From Myxacorys chilensis ATA2-1-KO14 (lineage in GTDB: Bacteria > Cyanobacteriota > Cyanobacteriia > Leptolyngbyales > Leptolyngbyaceae), in assembly GCA_019359275.1 (NCBI GenBank), contig JAHHHP010000018.1, positions 19,818 to 83,817 on the forward strand: a stretch of 64,000 bases of DNA. Direction: 5' to 3'. Positions 17,275 to 27,416 of the stretch are shown in pieces (position 1 is the stretch's first letter; each line of letters opens with the position of its first letter). The notes below the pieces were generated by a model. That model had not been told where the DNA came from and ran no database searches. It was given only the letters and a program-made list of their open reading frames with translations. A program made the position numbers and the translations under genes.

Positions 17275-19539
17275 TCATACCATCACTTGATAGGTAAATC
17301 GGAATGTTGCCCAAGCATTGACATCTAATGCAAAAACGTCAGTCGCCCCAATCCACTGGGCACTGTTCGCGTCGCGAAGCTCCGAAGGAGCGCTGGCTTG
17401 ATGCAAATCCTGTAGTACTGCTTGAGCGACCTCTAAAAAATTCGCGATCGGGTGGATCACACCACTACTAGAATCAGCCGCCAGTAACCGTTCAGTTCGC
17501 TCAAACGGAGTGCGGCTGCAAATCACATAAGTTTCTGCCAGTCCTGCCGGGTCGCCAACAATCCATTCGGAATTAGTCCCTACAAGTGGAATCGTCATGC
17601 TTTCGTTGGGTGCAATGCAGTTCGGAGGACTGGGGGCGCTAGATGGAGATTGCAGGGCAACCACTTGAGGAGGATGCCCAACCCTAACTGCCGTTCCTCC
17701 GTTATCCAAGCCCAAAATCAGAACATAAATCGGTTGAGTACTCGTATTCTGAATGTGATACTGAACGCGGCTACCAACCGGAATCGTGATCAGCTTTCCA
17801 TCAGAAGGCGTAACAAGATTAGAATCAGCAGCAACGCGATCGGTCTGTTGTTGCACCAGCCATTTTTCGGGTGTTCCAAGTTGAGCTAACGTTGCCCGGA
17901 CTCCTAGCTGTGAGGAGCTGTCATTCACCGTCAGACCCAGTAATTTAGCGCCTAGCAAGGTTTGCAGTTGGGGCGCTAAGCGACGGACAGCAAATTTGAC
18001 CGCTTCATCAGAATCACCAAGCGTCTTTGGAATCGCTTCTCGTCCTTGAGAAAAAAGCCCATAGCTGGAGGGCGAAATTGATCCCGCGATCGCATCGTTA
18101 GACAGAGACGCCACTTGAGTCGTCGTGCGAACGCTACCAAACAAATAATCTGCCGATTGCTCTCCAGCCGTGACGGCTGAAATATGAGATATGGCCGAAA
18201 AGGCACTGATTGCATCGACGCGCTCGATCCGTTTGAGGTTGGCATCAATAGCGATCGTGAGTCCCACCGATCGCGGCAACACGCGAATCGCTTCTTGGAC
18301 TCGTTGCCCTAGGCTCAACGTTGCATCTTGCGTTGCTGGGGTTGCGACCGTCTTGGCTCGTGCCGTTAATCCATTCCGTTCATACACCTGTAGCAGGGGA
18401 AGAGGCTGCAATTCAGTCTCGGCTTCTTCAGCCGCTTCTACAGTGAACAAAGAATTGAGGCTGTACTGCTCAAGCACTTGTGGAGCTAATCCGCCTAGCC
18501 AGAGTTGGGCTGTTTTAGAGTCGTCGATCGCAACGATCACTCCATCTGCTGGAGGTTGAGATGGTGACAAGTTATAGGGCTTTAAGGGACTATTAGCGCT
18601 GAGCGCAGATCCAGAAGAACCACGATTCTTGCCGCTCAGCGTGATCTGTTGTTTTTGATCAACGCGCCTGCCAATCCGCTCAGCGGTTCGGCTCAGGTTA
18701 AGCCGTAGGCTTGAGTCTGGCAGAGCTTGCCACAGTTGTTGCGTAAGGGCGTAGGTAAAAAGTCCGGCATAAAACCCGTTCCAAGGCGCTTCGGTGGCAA
18801 CTTGCTGATCTCCCGCCGCCGACAGAACGATGCCCGGCATTTGCCCGGAGCGGCGCTGAGTCCTGACTTGAGCGCGATCGAGACCCAGGGTGTTGAGCAG
18901 CTTTTCTTGCAACAGATGCTCTGTTTGATCGATCTGAGCCACTTGATCGAATTCGCCTGGTGAGGCTAACGAGCGGATGTTCAAGTTGCCTTGCAAGGGA
19001 TATCCAGGATAAAAGTAGCTCGTGTCTAAAACAGTGGTGACTTGATGCGTGGGCAGCGATCGCAGTAACAGGTACAGCGTGTCTTCTGGAATTGCATTTG
19101 TGATCAGCTCCTGGGATGGCTCATCAGCGGTGATCAGGGCAGACTGCACATCATCTGTCGTAGCGCCTAGCTTGAGCAGGGTACCATAGCCGCTGAAATG
19201 AATCACGACAACATCATCGGGTTTCGCTTGATTGATCAGATGTTCGGTAAAGGCAGTTTCGATCTGCGATCGCGTTGCTTTCTCATCAGTCAGCGTGACA
19301 ATATCGCTCGGCTGAAACCCAAATCGATAGGTTAGCAACTCTCGCTGCAATTCCACATCTGTAAGACTGCCGTTTAAGTTGCCATTGCGGTAAGCATTAA
19401 TTCCAATGAGTAGAGCAAGCTTGCGAGTCGTCGGCTGCGCTAGAGCTTGAGCGGTGTGACGGAAGCCAAGACCCAGTTGAGCCGTGCCCCAAGCTCCAAT
19501 CAAAAGCCCTGTTTTCTGCAACAACGATCGTCGCTTCAT
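17275..19539 (-). CDS. Caspase-family protein lacking the catalytic dyad (YS type), with DUF4384-like C-terminus
   Basis: About 754 residues. The N-terminus has KRRSLLQK followed by a hydrophobic segment ending near TAQA, like a twin-arginine export signal. A peptidase C14 (p20-like) domain spans about 45-250: LALLIGINAY, FSGYG where active enzymes have FSGHG, and LDTSYF where active enzymes have DTCHS. Thus the His is Tyr and the Cys is Ser. This YS form is known among cyanobacterial orthocaspases and predicts no protease activity. The C-terminal third resembles DUF4384 (VQYHIQNTSTQPIYVLIL, PNESMTIPL). ATG 19539 used; GTG 19551 is possible. A dispersed repeat lies inside the coding region near its 3' end. 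Confidence 0.88.
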   Translation of the reverse strand: MKRRSLLQKTGLLIGAWGTAQLGLGFRHTAQALAQPTTRKLALLIGINAYRNGNLNGSLTDVELQRELLTYRFGFQPSDIVTLTDEKATRSQIETAFTEHLINQAKPDDVVVIHFSGYGTLLKLGATTDDVQSALITADEPSQELITNAIPEDTLYLLLRSLPTHQVTTVLDTSYFYPGYPLQGNLNIRSLASPGEFDQVAQIDQTEHLLQEKLLNTLGLDRAQVRTQRRSGQMPGIVLSAAGDQQVATEAPWNGFYAGLFTYALTQQLWQALPDSSLRLNLSRTAERIGRRVDQKQQITLSGKNRGSSGSALSANSPLKPYNLSPSQPPADGVIVAIDDSKTAQLWLGGLAPQVLEQYSLNSLFTVEAAEEAETELQPLPLLQVYERNGLTARAKTVATPATQDATLSLGQRVQEAIRVLPRSVGLTIAIDANLKRIERVDAISAFSAISHISAVTAGEQSADYLFGSVRTTTQVASLSNDAIAGSISPSSYGLFSQGREAIPKTLGDSDEAVKFAVRRLAPQLQTLLGAKLLGLTVNDSSSQLGVRATLAQLGTPEKWLVQQQTDRVAADSNLVTPSDGKLITIPVGSRVQYHIQNTSTQPIYVLILGLDNGGTAVRVGHPPQVVALQSPSSAPSPPNCIAPNESMTIPLVGTNSEWIVGDPAGLAETYVICSRTPFERTERLLAADSSSGVIHPIANFLEVAQAVLQDLHQASAPSELRDANSAQWIGATDVFALDVNAWATFRFTYQVMV
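17377..17389 (-). repeat. Dispersed repeat core within the caspase-like gene
   Basis: Complement of TCCTTCGGAGCTT. The same 13-nt core occurs at 48253-48265, 50355-50367 and 58174-58186. Here it is read in frame as PSEL. Confidence 0.6.
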
Positions 19540-19586
19540 CTTCTCAATCACCCTACGCCCATAGCTATCAGCGTAACAGGTAAAGA

Positions 19587-19636
19587 ATTCGTAATTCGTA
19601 ATTTTGAAAAGATCTGCTTAACTACGAATTACGAAT
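19587..19636. terminator. Perfect 14-bp inverted repeat after the ATP sulfurylase gene
   Basis: Arms ATTCGTAATTCGTA (19587-19600) and its exact complement (19623-19636), 22-nt loop. It lies 9 nt past the sat stop, between two minus-strand genes. Low GC and no T-run make ordinary rho-independent termination uncertain. Confidence 0.5.
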
Positions 19637-19644
19637 GACCTACA

Positions 19645-20808
19645 TTAGGCTTTCATGGCTTTTGCAAGCTCGGCAGCCACTTCAGGACGCGAAAACTCTG
19701 GCGGAGGTAATTCTCCCCGACGCAGCATTTCTCGCACTTTTGTTCCAGATAGATGAATGCGTTCTTCTGGTGTACTCGGACTCGTTTTTGTCGTCGCCAT
19801 ACCTTGAGTCCGGGTGCAGTAGAAGGCATGTTCAAACTTCATCGGCGTGATGCCTAGCGCTGCTGGATCGAACTGATCAAAAATATATTGAGCGTCGTAA
19901 GTGCCATAGTAATCACCAACGCCAGCGTGATCACGACCGACAATAAAGTGAGTACAGCCATAATTCTTTCTTAAGAGAGCATGAAAGATGGCTTCGCGAG
20001 GTCCGGCATAGCGCATTGCCGCCGGATTAATGCCGAGAATCACCTGATTTTTTGGGAAATAATGCTCCAGCATAATTTCATAACAGCGCATCCGAATGTC
20101 GGCAGCGATGTCATCTTCTTTTGTTGCGCCTACAAGCGGGTGCAGAAATAAACCGTTCACCGTTTCTAGCGCACACTTAATAATGTATTCGTGAGCGCGG
20201 TGGATCGGATTGCGCGTCTGAAAGGCGACAACCGTTTTCCACCCTTTCTCTCGAAACATCTGCCGGGAGGCGGCTGGATCAATTTGATAAGTAGGAAACA
20301 AAGGATGAGCATCCCGCTCTAGCAACCAAACATCACCTGCCAGATTCACATTTCCCTGACCGTATACCACTGCAACGCCCGGATGCTTCTCTTCATCGGT
20401 GCGATAGACGTTAACGGCTTCGTGAGCTTTATCGTAAGTATATTTTTCCGTGAGCTGCAAAACGCCGATAAAGCGGCCTGTCAGGTCATCTAACCGGATC
20501 AAAGCACCTTCCTTTAGCGGTTCTGCAACGTCTTCGCTAACCGAAAGAGTGACAGGGATCGACCAAGGTAATCCATTGGCGAGGTGCATGTCAGTGACCA
20601 CACGATCGTAGTCTGCTTTGCCCATGAATCCGGTGAGGGGACTAAAACCTCCGATCGCAATCAGTTGCAGATCAGACACAGCCCGTTCGTCAAGCTGCAC
20701 TCTCGGCAAAAACTCTGCTTTAGAAAGAAACTCTTCACGCTGTTGCGGCGTTGCGATGCGATTAATCAGTTGACCCCCATGAGGGGCGATGCTATCGGGA
20801 TGACTCAT
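19645..20808 (-). CDS. sat: Sulfate adenylyltransferase (ATP sulfurylase)
   Basis: 387-residue enzyme that makes adenosine phosphosulfate from sulfate and ATP, first step of assimilatory sulfate reduction in the cytosol. Motifs: [12 protein letters not shown] holds the QxRNP and HxxH nucleotide-binding elements, plus [17 protein letters not shown] and [12 protein letters not shown]. The ATG at 20808 gives the family start [12 protein letters not shown]; a TTG 14 codons upstream is possible. GGAGGAG lies 24 nt before this ATG, which is longer than usual. It lies about 19 kb from the sulfate permease cluster. Confidence 0.95.
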   Translation of the reverse strand: MSHPDSIAPHGGQLINRIATPQQREEFLSKAEFLPRVQLDERAVSDLQLIAIGGFSPLTGFMGKADYDRVVTDMHLANGLPWSIPVTLSVSEDVAEPLKEGALIRLDDLTGRFIGVLQLTEKYTYDKAHEAVNVYRTDEEKHPGVAVVYGQGNVNLAGDVWLLERDAHPLFPTYQIDPAASRQMFREKGWKTVVAFQTRNPIHRAHEYIIKCALETVNGLFLHPLVGATKEDDIAADIRMRCYEIMLEHYFPKNQVILGINPAAMRYAGPREAIFHALLRKNYGCTHFIVGRDHAGVGDYYGTYDAQYIFDQFDPAALGITPMKFEHAFYCTRTQGMATTKTSPSTPEERIHLSGTKVREMLRRGELPPPEFSRPEVAAELAKAMKA

Positions 20809-20951
20809 AAGTTCCAGCCAGTAAGGGTTAAGCTCCTCCTTCTCTATCAAGAAAGGGGTCTTTATTGAGAGTAGCAGGATGTGATGCAGTTTAGAATGCC
20901 TGTTTTAGGTCAGCGCGGGGACAAGGCAGGGAAAGGAACCTGGCGTTAGTT

Positions 20952-21428
20952 TTAGGTGTTGCTGAAGAAGAGCGGCAAGCCATCTGCGATCGGGTCTTTT
21001 ACATCTTCACCCTGGATCTGTGCCCAAAATTTGCTCAGGAAATGAATCTGCCGCAATCCGACAACCAAATTTAATCCTGGAACAAACATCCACCACACAA
21101 TCAGCGGTTCTTTCAATCCAGCTTGTCGATGCAACGTATTGACTGTGCGATACAAGCGGAACTGCACGATATAGATCCAAACAATGCCAAGCAGCGAAGC
21201 CCAAGCGAACCCTGTTGGCACATCGGGATCAAACCTCGCCAGTGCTAAGGGAATGGTGACTCCTAAGACAAACGGCATTAAACACAGCGTTCCTGACCAC
21301 CCGTAGCCGTTGTAGTGTCGCAACTCTTCTTGAATTGCCCACTTGTAATATCCGTAATACAGTAACCCCGTAACACCAGACAGCAGAATTACAAGCCAAA
21401 GGGGGCGCGGTTTACCAGCGTGCGACAT
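20952..21428 (-). CDS. Unknown integral membrane protein
   Basis: 158 residues with about four hydrophobic segments: LWLVILLSGVTGLLYYGYY, LCLMPFVLGVTIPLALA, FAWASLLGIVWIYIVQF and VWWMFVPGLNLVVGL. The pattern LVILLSGVTGL, then a YGYYKWAI and a late PGLNLVVGLRQIH, resembles DUF4234-like membrane proteins in outline, but no family was securely recognised. ATG 21428 preferred over a TTG 15 bases upstream. Downstream of sat's start region, same strand orientation, no evident operon partner. Confidence 0.7.
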   Translation of the reverse strand: MSHAGKPRPLWLVILLSGVTGLLYYGYYKWAIQEELRHYNGYGWSGTLCLMPFVLGVTIPLALARFDPDVPTGFAWASLLGIVWIYIVQFRLYRTVNTLHRQAGLKEPLIVWWMFVPGLNLVVGLRQIHFLSKFWAQIQGEDVKDPIADGLPLFFSNT

Positions 21429-21668
21429 GAAGGATAAGGACAAAAAAACGATTGCTTCTTAACCAATCTTAATACAGAAACGTTCCGCCTATTTTTAGAG
21501 TCAGTCAAATTCAGAGTCAGTGAAAGCACGGGCGATCGCTCCAGATCCGTACTTTAGCTATGGCACTCAGTTTTTGATGCGACCCCTTGCGGGTAACTCG
21601 AAGAGATCGCCGTGATAGCGGATGTAGCAAATAATCCTCCTGCTCGACGCTTCCGCTTCAGTCCTTCC

Positions 21669-22244
21669 TCATCTCCCCATCTGCCGCTTCATTTGTTCAA
21701 TCTCTTCCTGCGTTTCCCACGTTCTGAACCTCTGCTCTAGCGGATCGCTTGCATCACGAAACGCATTTGTACTTTGATTCCATCCCGTCGTTGATGCCCA
21801 ACGTTGTTCGGCTTGCGTTGCTCGTGCCGTTTGAACTTGCGCGAGTTCTTCCTTTACTTCCTGTCGGCGCACCTGAATCTTCGGCAAAAGCTCTTCGGTT
21901 TGTTTGATGCGATCGCGCAGAACTTCCATCTGTCCCCACTTCTGGTTGCCTTCTCGCAAAAGGGACGCTTCATGCGCTTGAGCAGGCTCGGCAAGATCCG
22001 TCCGACCTGCGGCTTTTGCTTTCTCAATTCGGACATGCCAACGCTGAATCTCTTGAGCGGTTGTGAGAATTTCGCTCTCAACTTGCTTTTCGCGCGATCG
22101 CAAGTCTGAGATCAACCGCCTTGTTTCTAACTCTTGCTCTCGGAGCTTCTCATCCAATGCTTGCAGTTCGAGATGAGGATTGTTTTTGAGAAATTCATCC
22201 AGTCGACTTTCTAGAAACCGACCGAGATCATCAAACAGACCCAT
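21669..22244 (-). CDS. TIGR04376-like conserved cyanobacterial coiled-coil protein
   Basis: 191 residues. The N-terminus MGLFDDLGRFLESRLDEFL plus a long charged helix with heptads (about 25-150) and a C-terminus ending EEIEQMKRQMGR match the cyanobacterial family known as TIGR04376. Function is unknown. The helix is rich in Glu, Gln and Arg, and no membrane segment or enzyme motif is visible. Separated by 101 nt from the gene upstream on the same strand. Confidence 0.8.
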   Translation of the reverse strand: MGLFDDLGRFLESRLDEFLKNNPHLELQALDEKLREQELETRRLISDLRSREKQVESEILTTAQEIQRWHVRIEKAKAAGRTDLAEPAQAHEASLLREGNQKWGQMEVLRDRIKQTEELLPKIQVRRQEVKEELAQVQTARATQAEQRWASTTGWNQSTNAFRDASDPLEQRFRTWETQEEIEQMKRQMGR

Positions 22245-22345
22245 AGTGAAACTCCGATACTAGCGATTAACCTCAAGAGTAAAGCGATGGAGTACGGTCT
22301 GATCACCATCAAGCACTCTCCACTTACTCTCACCTAATCGCTATT

Positions 22346-23491
22346 CTAGAATTTTTGCCCGGTTGAGAACGTTCGGAGTTCCCCATTGCGCCTCAGCACA
22401 ATGCTACTTCCTGAAATCTCAACAATACTCCAGCCGCTAGAGCCAATGGTTTCCCCTGTATAATATCGCTGAGTCACGCCATTGGTATCGACTAACGCCG
22501 CCGACTGACTCGGATCAGTCGCAATCACCAAGCCCCGAATGGTGCGTTGCAACTCAGGCGCAGCTTGAGCGGCTCGCGTTGGGGAAGCTGTCGGCGGCTG
22601 AATCACGACTTGCGGACGGTTAACCGCAGGATACATTCGCTCTAAAACACCAGAGAGCCGTGCCAAAAGTTGATTTAGCTCCTGACGTGCCGGATCGTTG
22701 ACTGTAACGGAGGCTGGAGCAGTCGGGGGAGCCGGAGGAACAAAGGGAACAGAGGGAACATTAACCACGACTGGCACTTTTGGCAGCAAGGTCGAAGACT
22801 TGACGCTGCTGACTGGAACAGTCGCAAGACTGGTTTTGTAAGGAGTTGTGGCGATTCCTACGGAGTTGCGCTCTGCGCTAATCGCGCCCGATTTTCCACT
22901 CGCTACTTTCCGATCGATAGCGTTGAGCGATCGCTGCACATAGTCCGAGAACTGCTGATTGAGTTCAACGGGCGGTGCTTTTGCCATTGCCGCTGGGGTC
23001 ACTACTTGAGGTTCTTGAGCGATCGCTCTGAAAAATCGACTCGCCACGCCTCGTTGACTGAGCCACACTGCTGCCGCCGCGATCGCAGAGGCACACAGCG
23101 CTACGACTAGAGCTTTTTGAAGTACACTACTGAGCCGAGATGGAGACGGCTTAGCGTTGATTAATTCATCAAGCTCTGGAACCGCTAAACTGTCTTCTTT
23201 GATATAAGTATTCCACTGGGGCGCTTTTGGCTGTGGAACAATGTCTGAAAATTGTGGAGTCGGACTGAACTCAATGGGCTGTCGTTTAGCCGTTGCAATA
23301 GGTTTGAGAGGGGGTGGTGGTAGACTCCCATCTAGCAATCGTTCAACATCATCAAATAGGTCATCCATCAGCCGATCAGCAAATGAGTCAACCCGAGGTG
23401 GTTCTGGTGTTGCAACGGCTTGAAGAGCCTTCCCAGAAGCATCTTGGGACGGGTCAAGAAGAGCCTTATTACCGCTGATGTCTTGAGGCAT
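22346..23491 (-). CDS. Unknown bitopic membrane protein with Pro-rich linker
   Basis: 381 residues. Residues 1-125 are disordered and cytoplasmic in character. A single membrane segment follows near 130-147 (ALVVALCASAIAAAAVWL). The outer part has a long Val/Pro/Ala-rich linker (about 215-270) and a small beta-rich C-terminal domain, about 315-381, with RGLVIATDPSQSAALVDTNG and IVLRRNGELRTF. The tail resembles the periplasmic domains of type II/IV pilus accessory proteins (PilP/GspC-like), but this is only a resemblance. No gene symbol assigned. Confidence 0.7.
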   Translation of the reverse strand: MPQDISGNKALLDPSQDASGKALQAVATPEPPRVDSFADRLMDDLFDDVERLLDGSLPPPPLKPIATAKRQPIEFSPTPQFSDIVPQPKAPQWNTYIKEDSLAVPELDELINAKPSPSRLSSVLQKALVVALCASAIAAAAVWLSQRGVASRFFRAIAQEPQVVTPAAMAKAPPVELNQQFSDYVQRSLNAIDRKVASGKSGAISAERNSVGIATTPYKTSLATVPVSSVKSSTLLPKVPVVVNVPSVPFVPPAPPTAPASVTVNDPARQELNQLLARLSGVLERMYPAVNRPQVVIQPPTASPTRAAQAAPELQRTIRGLVIATDPSQSAALVDTNGVTQRYYTGETIGSSGWSIVEISGSSIVLRRNGELRTFSTGQKF

Positions 23492-23732
23492 GGCTTTGGT
23501 GTGAATGACAAATCAAAGGAACAGAAAATGCAAAGAACACTCTGAGTCGGTCGCCAAGATTCTGCAAAATTTGGCAACCTCATTTGTGCGCCTACCTCAT
23601 CTCTCAAGCCTCCGTCAGCACAAGTCCAAACGGTAAGCTCTACGCGTAGTTGAGGGCGCATGTTTGCGATTATACTCGTCGAATTTGAAATGGGATCAGC
23701 TTACGGAGGGCAAATCCAGAAGTCTAGTAGAT

Positions 23733-24029
23733 CTACTGCTCTTGCGCTAAATTCTTGCTCAGGATGTCGATCGCTTGATCAGCCGTAATGAGTCGCTTCA
23801 AAACGACTTGCCCGATCGCCGCCATCTCTGTTTCTGACTTCGGTTTAACCTCTACCATCAGTACGGCGTCTTCAACACGGTAAAGCCAAAGCTTTTCGCC
23901 ATTTTCCCAAATGCAAACGGTCATCTGCTCAATTTGGGGTCTGCGTCGCCAGGACAGGTCGTTCCACAAACCGCCGAGTTCCCAAACGCGACCTACTACC
24001 CACCCATTAGTTAGAAAGAAGTATTTCAC
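23733..24029 (-). CDS. Small conserved cyanobacterial protein of unknown function
   Basis: 98-residue soluble protein. It begins MKYFFLTNGWVVGRVWELGGLW and has a conserved-looking EKLWLYRVEDAVLMVEV core and a C-terminal helix with QAIDILSKNLAQEQ. No domain of known function was recognised. Composition and codon use are like the neighbours, so it is very likely a real gene. Confidence 0.75.
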   Translation of the reverse strand: MKYFFLTNGWVVGRVWELGGLWNDLSWRRRPQIEQMTVCIWENGEKLWLYRVEDAVLMVEVKPKSETEMAAIGQVVLKRLITADQAIDILSKNLAQEQ

Positions 24030-24156
24030 AGGAATGTTTGCCTGCTAGAGTCAGCATTTGCTGTTTAACCAGTTGCTGTTTAACATAGCGTGAAAGTTTG
24101 ACACGCTAGTTAGAACAAAGTAAATCTTGTTCGTTTTATCACCTAGACGTAAAAAA

Positions 24157-24182
24157 CAGGGACATTCCATAGAACATCCCTG
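24157..24182 (-). terminator. Terminator of the 24219-24746 gene
   Basis: On the minus strand a CAGGGA / TCCCTG hairpin is followed by a T-run (GTTTTTTACG). It lies 37 nt past the stop codon of the upstream gene. Confidence 0.65.
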
Positions 24183-24218
24183 CCAAAGTAAACCTTTTTT
24201 TATATGTCTTTTATCGAA

Positions 24219-24746
24219 CTACTTCCAAACGCGGTTTTGATGATCGGCTTTGCACGTGTTGAGAATGCGGCGATCGGTGTCACTAATCCGGGAAATTTGA
24301 TGAAACCCTTCGAGTCCAATGGGAGAAAGAACCGGATTGTTAAGCGATGCGACAGAGGCGTTGCGCTCGATTGCGATCGCGTAGGGATTTTCAGTCTTCT
24401 CATATGAGTTGACTACCGTTAGCGCGACTTTATTAGATTGCACTGAGCCATAGGTACAATCGAACGACGATCGAGGCATATAAAGCCCGCCGATCAATTT
24501 GCCTTGCTTGACCTCAAATACAAAGTACGACTTGCCAACCTGCTCAGGCTGCGAAGACTGTCCGTAGAGATAGACTCCATTAGGAAGCGTTGCGGTTGCT
24601 GCTGCAATCTGAGGTTTGCGAAGCGGCACAGCTTGGGATGGAATACTCGTTGCGAGTAATCCAGTTGCAACAGATAGCCCAGTCAAAAGGCGAGCGGCTG
24701 TCTTAAAAGGATTAAAAAATGTGCTGCTTAGCAGTGTCGTTTTCAT
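24219..24746 (-). CDS. Unknown secreted protein
   Basis: 175 residues with an N-terminal signal peptide (hydrophobic LLTGLSVATGLLATS, cleavage after SQA). The mature part holds YLYGQSSQPEQVGKSYFVF and GLYMPRSSFDCTYGSV, and ends with NTCKADHQNRVWK. Two cysteines may pair. It resembles short exported hypotheticals of cyanobacteria; no function recognised. Followed by a terminator, so it is probably monocistronic. Confidence 0.7.
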   Translation of the reverse strand: MKTTLLSSTFFNPFKTAARLLTGLSVATGLLATSIPSQAVPLRKPQIAAATATLPNGVYLYGQSSQPEQVGKSYFVFEVKQGKLIGGLYMPRSSFDCTYGSVQSNKVALTVVNSYEKTENPYAIAIERNASVASLNNPVLSPIGLEGFHQISRISDTDRRILNTCKADHQNRVWK

Positions 24747-25408
24747 TACAAATGCTCTCTTAAAAAATATACAGTCAAAAAAGTTTCACTATATCTACCC
24801 TGATGATTACAGGCGATTAGTGAATAGATTAGGGGTTAGTGCAGGTATCACTACTCTTCCTATAGGTGGGATTTCGGAAAGAAATTGAAATCTAAGAGTT
24901 ATATTTTTTCTTAGTACTTCGGGTGTGGCGGAAGAGCGAACAGAGGTTTAGAAATCGATAGAATTGTGTACATACGACTAATGACTCAATAAGAAGATTT
25001 ACCTTCTTTGAGCAGCAGTCAATGCCATATCGCTATCAAATCATTTGTGTAGAGCTTACACAACCGACCATCGTGACAGTCTGTGTTTTGACCCCTTATA
25101 GAAGTGCTTTCAAAACGCTTTAGAAAATGCTGAAGCTATCTATGGTTGATAGTTAGCGGGCAATCAGAATCTGGCTTCTTCAATTCAGATTATCACAACC
25201 CACAGAGCGAGAAAGTTCCCCTCCAAGAAAGGGGCGCATAACTTAACATCTATTTTCTAGTTATTCAAAAATAAAAGTTCAAGAAGCGATTGAGGTCTAC
25301 TTACGGCAGGTTGAAAAACACTTCTGAAGAAACGCTCCAGTTTGTTCAAGATGGCACTGTAACTTCTAGACTACTCTTAGTTAAATAAGTAACAACTAGC
25401 TTAAAAAA
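24747..25408. other. 662-nt spacer without a supported gene
   Basis: Stops in all frames. A 34-codon open frame at 25022-25123 starts MPYRYQIICVEL, slightly like the beginning of small DUF3892-type proteins, but it is too short to call. It may be a remnant. Confidence 0.4.
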
Positions 25409-25441
25409 ATCCTCACCCCTTTGAAGTAGAAGGGTGAGGAT
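25409..25441 (-). terminator. Rho-independent terminator of the sigma factor gene
   Basis: 10-bp stem ATCCTCACCC / GGGTGAGGAT; on the minus strand it ends in seven T residues. It lies 22 nt past the sigma factor stop. Confidence 0.88.
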
Positions 25442-25463
25442 AGAAGACAGAATCTAAACGAGT

Positions 25464-26447
25464 CTAGCTGGCGATATATTCGCGGACATTGGCTTTGCGA
25501 CGACGCAAGTGGTCTAACGCCTGCCGCTCAAGCTGACGAACCCGTTCGCGGCTCAAGTTTAAGCGATCGCCAACTTTAGCAAGAGATAGCTCGTGACCAT
25601 CATTTAGGCCATAACGCAACGCTAAGACCTCACGTTGCTGAGGGGTCAGATCGTCCATCATGTTGTTGAGATCTTGACGAAGAAAGTCTTGAGTTAAATA
25701 GACATCAGGTGATGGCCCATCGTCTTCAAGCAACTCTTGTAGCTCAGTATCTTGGTTGTCTCCGACGCGCATATCGAGTGATACGGGTTGGCGAGACATA
25801 ATCAAGAACTCACGGATTTGCTCTGGCTCAAGCTCAAGCTCTTGAGCAATCTCAGTAGCAGACGGACTACGTCCTAACTGCTGAGATAACTCGCGCTGGA
25901 CTTTCTTGATCTTGTTGAGCTTTTCGGTAATGTGAATTGGCAATCGGATCGTGCGGGCTTGCTGCGCGATCGCTCGGGTAATGGCCTGACGAATCCACCA
26001 GTAAGCGTAGGTCGAAAACTTATAGCCACGGGTTGGATCAAACTTCTCAACGCCGCGCTCTAAGCCAAGCGAACCTTCTTGAATCAAGTCCAAGAACTCC
26101 AAATTACGCTTCTGATACTTCTTCGCGATCGAGACGACAAGCCGCAAGTTCGCCTCAATCATCTTCTGCTTAGCGCGACGACCACGCTGAAAAATACCAT
26201 TCAACTCTGACTCGCTCAAGTGAACATGCTCAGCGAATTCTTGCTGACTTGGCTCGTGATCAAGCTTCTTAGTCAGCGAGTCTTTTTTGTCTTGCAACGC
26301 CATCATCTGCTGCACCTGCTTTCCGTAGAGAATCTCCTGCTCATGGGTCAGCATCGGCACACGCCCAATTTCGTGCAAGTAAGTTCGCACCATATCGGCT
26401 GAGAAGGTGGACTTGGAAGCTTTGGATTTGGTGTTGGCAGTAGCCAT
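25464..26447 (-). CDS. RpoD/SigA-family (group 2 type) RNA polymerase sigma factor
   Basis: 327 residues, shorter than the primary SigA. Region 1.2 begins [16 protein letters not shown]; region 2 contains [15 protein letters not shown], the core-binding [22 protein letters not shown] and the -10 reading [15 protein letters not shown]; region 4 ends with the helix-turn-helix [25 protein letters not shown]. Lack of a long region 1.1 and the length point to a group 2, SigB/SigC/SigD-like factor used under stress or stationary conditions. The ATG at 26447 (MATANTK) fits better than a longer frame starting 17 codons upstream. Preceded by a spacer of almost 1 kb. Confidence 0.93.
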   Translation of the reverse strand: MATANTKSKASKSTFSADMVRTYLHEIGRVPMLTHEQEILYGKQVQQMMALQDKKDSLTKKLDHEPSQQEFAEHVHLSESELNGIFQRGRRAKQKMIEANLRLVVSIAKKYQKRNLEFLDLIQEGSLGLERGVEKFDPTRGYKFSTYAYWWIRQAITRAIAQQARTIRLPIHITEKLNKIKKVQRELSQQLGRSPSATEIAQELELEPEQIREFLIMSRQPVSLDMRVGDNQDTELQELLEDDGPSPDVYLTQDFLRQDLNNMMDDLTPQQREVLALRYGLNDGHELSLAKVGDRLNLSRERVRQLERQALDHLRRRKANVREYIAS

Positions 26448-27416
26448 GATGTGCTTGTGAACTCCGTGAAAACAAACTGAAAAACTGTTGCGGGGCAAAA
26501 ATAGGAAGAGAAACAGTCCACTTATCCTATTAGGGTAAGGAATGGGCTATAGAGCTTCATCTCTCGGTGTAAGGAGATGAATGCTACGAATTCTAAGGAA
26601 TCATGACAAAACGAAAGAAGTAATGGTTCACTGAATCTGATTTAGAAGCTGAGGGAGTGGCGATCGCAAATGAGTCGCGTTGAGCTGTAGATAAATTGAC
26701 AATGAGCTGTAGCGTGGTGGAGCGGTGCTATCTCGAAATCAGTTCGACTTCAGGTTATGCTCTAATGATATAGCACTTTTTCTATAAAGTAAAGGGTTTG
26801 AACCTATTTCTAGAGGTAATTTTTTCCAGCCGCTGACGGAGCAGAAAAACATACTTAGCAAGGGATACAGCATGACTGAATCACTCCACAAACTGCGTTC
26901 TTTATAATCATGAATGTTTAGATAGAGTTTGAATAGAGAGCATTAAGGGGGATAACCGAACCTTTCTAAAGCGATTTTGTAGGGCAATCTGAATGAACCT
27001 TTTTGGGGGCGTTCCGAATGCTGAAACCCATTAACAGAAAGACTTTCTGCGATCGCTCAAATCCTGATTCCTGAGAGTTTGACTTAAAAATAATGCGATA
27101 AATAATTCAAAGTTACGCTCTAGAACTAATATATGAAATTCTTGTGTCATTGAGATGCCAATTGAATAGCACCACAGTGAAACTTTGCGAATTAAATCGA
27201 CCAAGAATGGTTTGACCTAAAGAATAGAGTCTTTATTTTTATAGCTGAAAATAGACTGAAGAAAGTAAAAGAAATTCTGTTGATTTAAAAGGGAGCGGTA
27301 ACAGCGCACTCAGTGACCGATGTAACAGGTGAATACCAACTCGGCGGCGCTTACCTGCGTATGTTGCCAACCCCTTGAAAGGAACGATGGGCTGCCCCTC
27401 AAACGGGGTGATGAAC
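26448..27416. other. 969-nt spacer upstream of the sigma factor gene
   Basis: No coding frame or known RNA was recognised. It contains the sigma factor promoter on the minus strand and is AT-rich. The length would leave room for a long leader or a small RNA. Confidence 0.4.

Noticed and set aside
25022..25123. 34-codon frame slightly like small DUF3892 proteins
   Set aside because: Resemblance is limited to a few residues; could not be supported.
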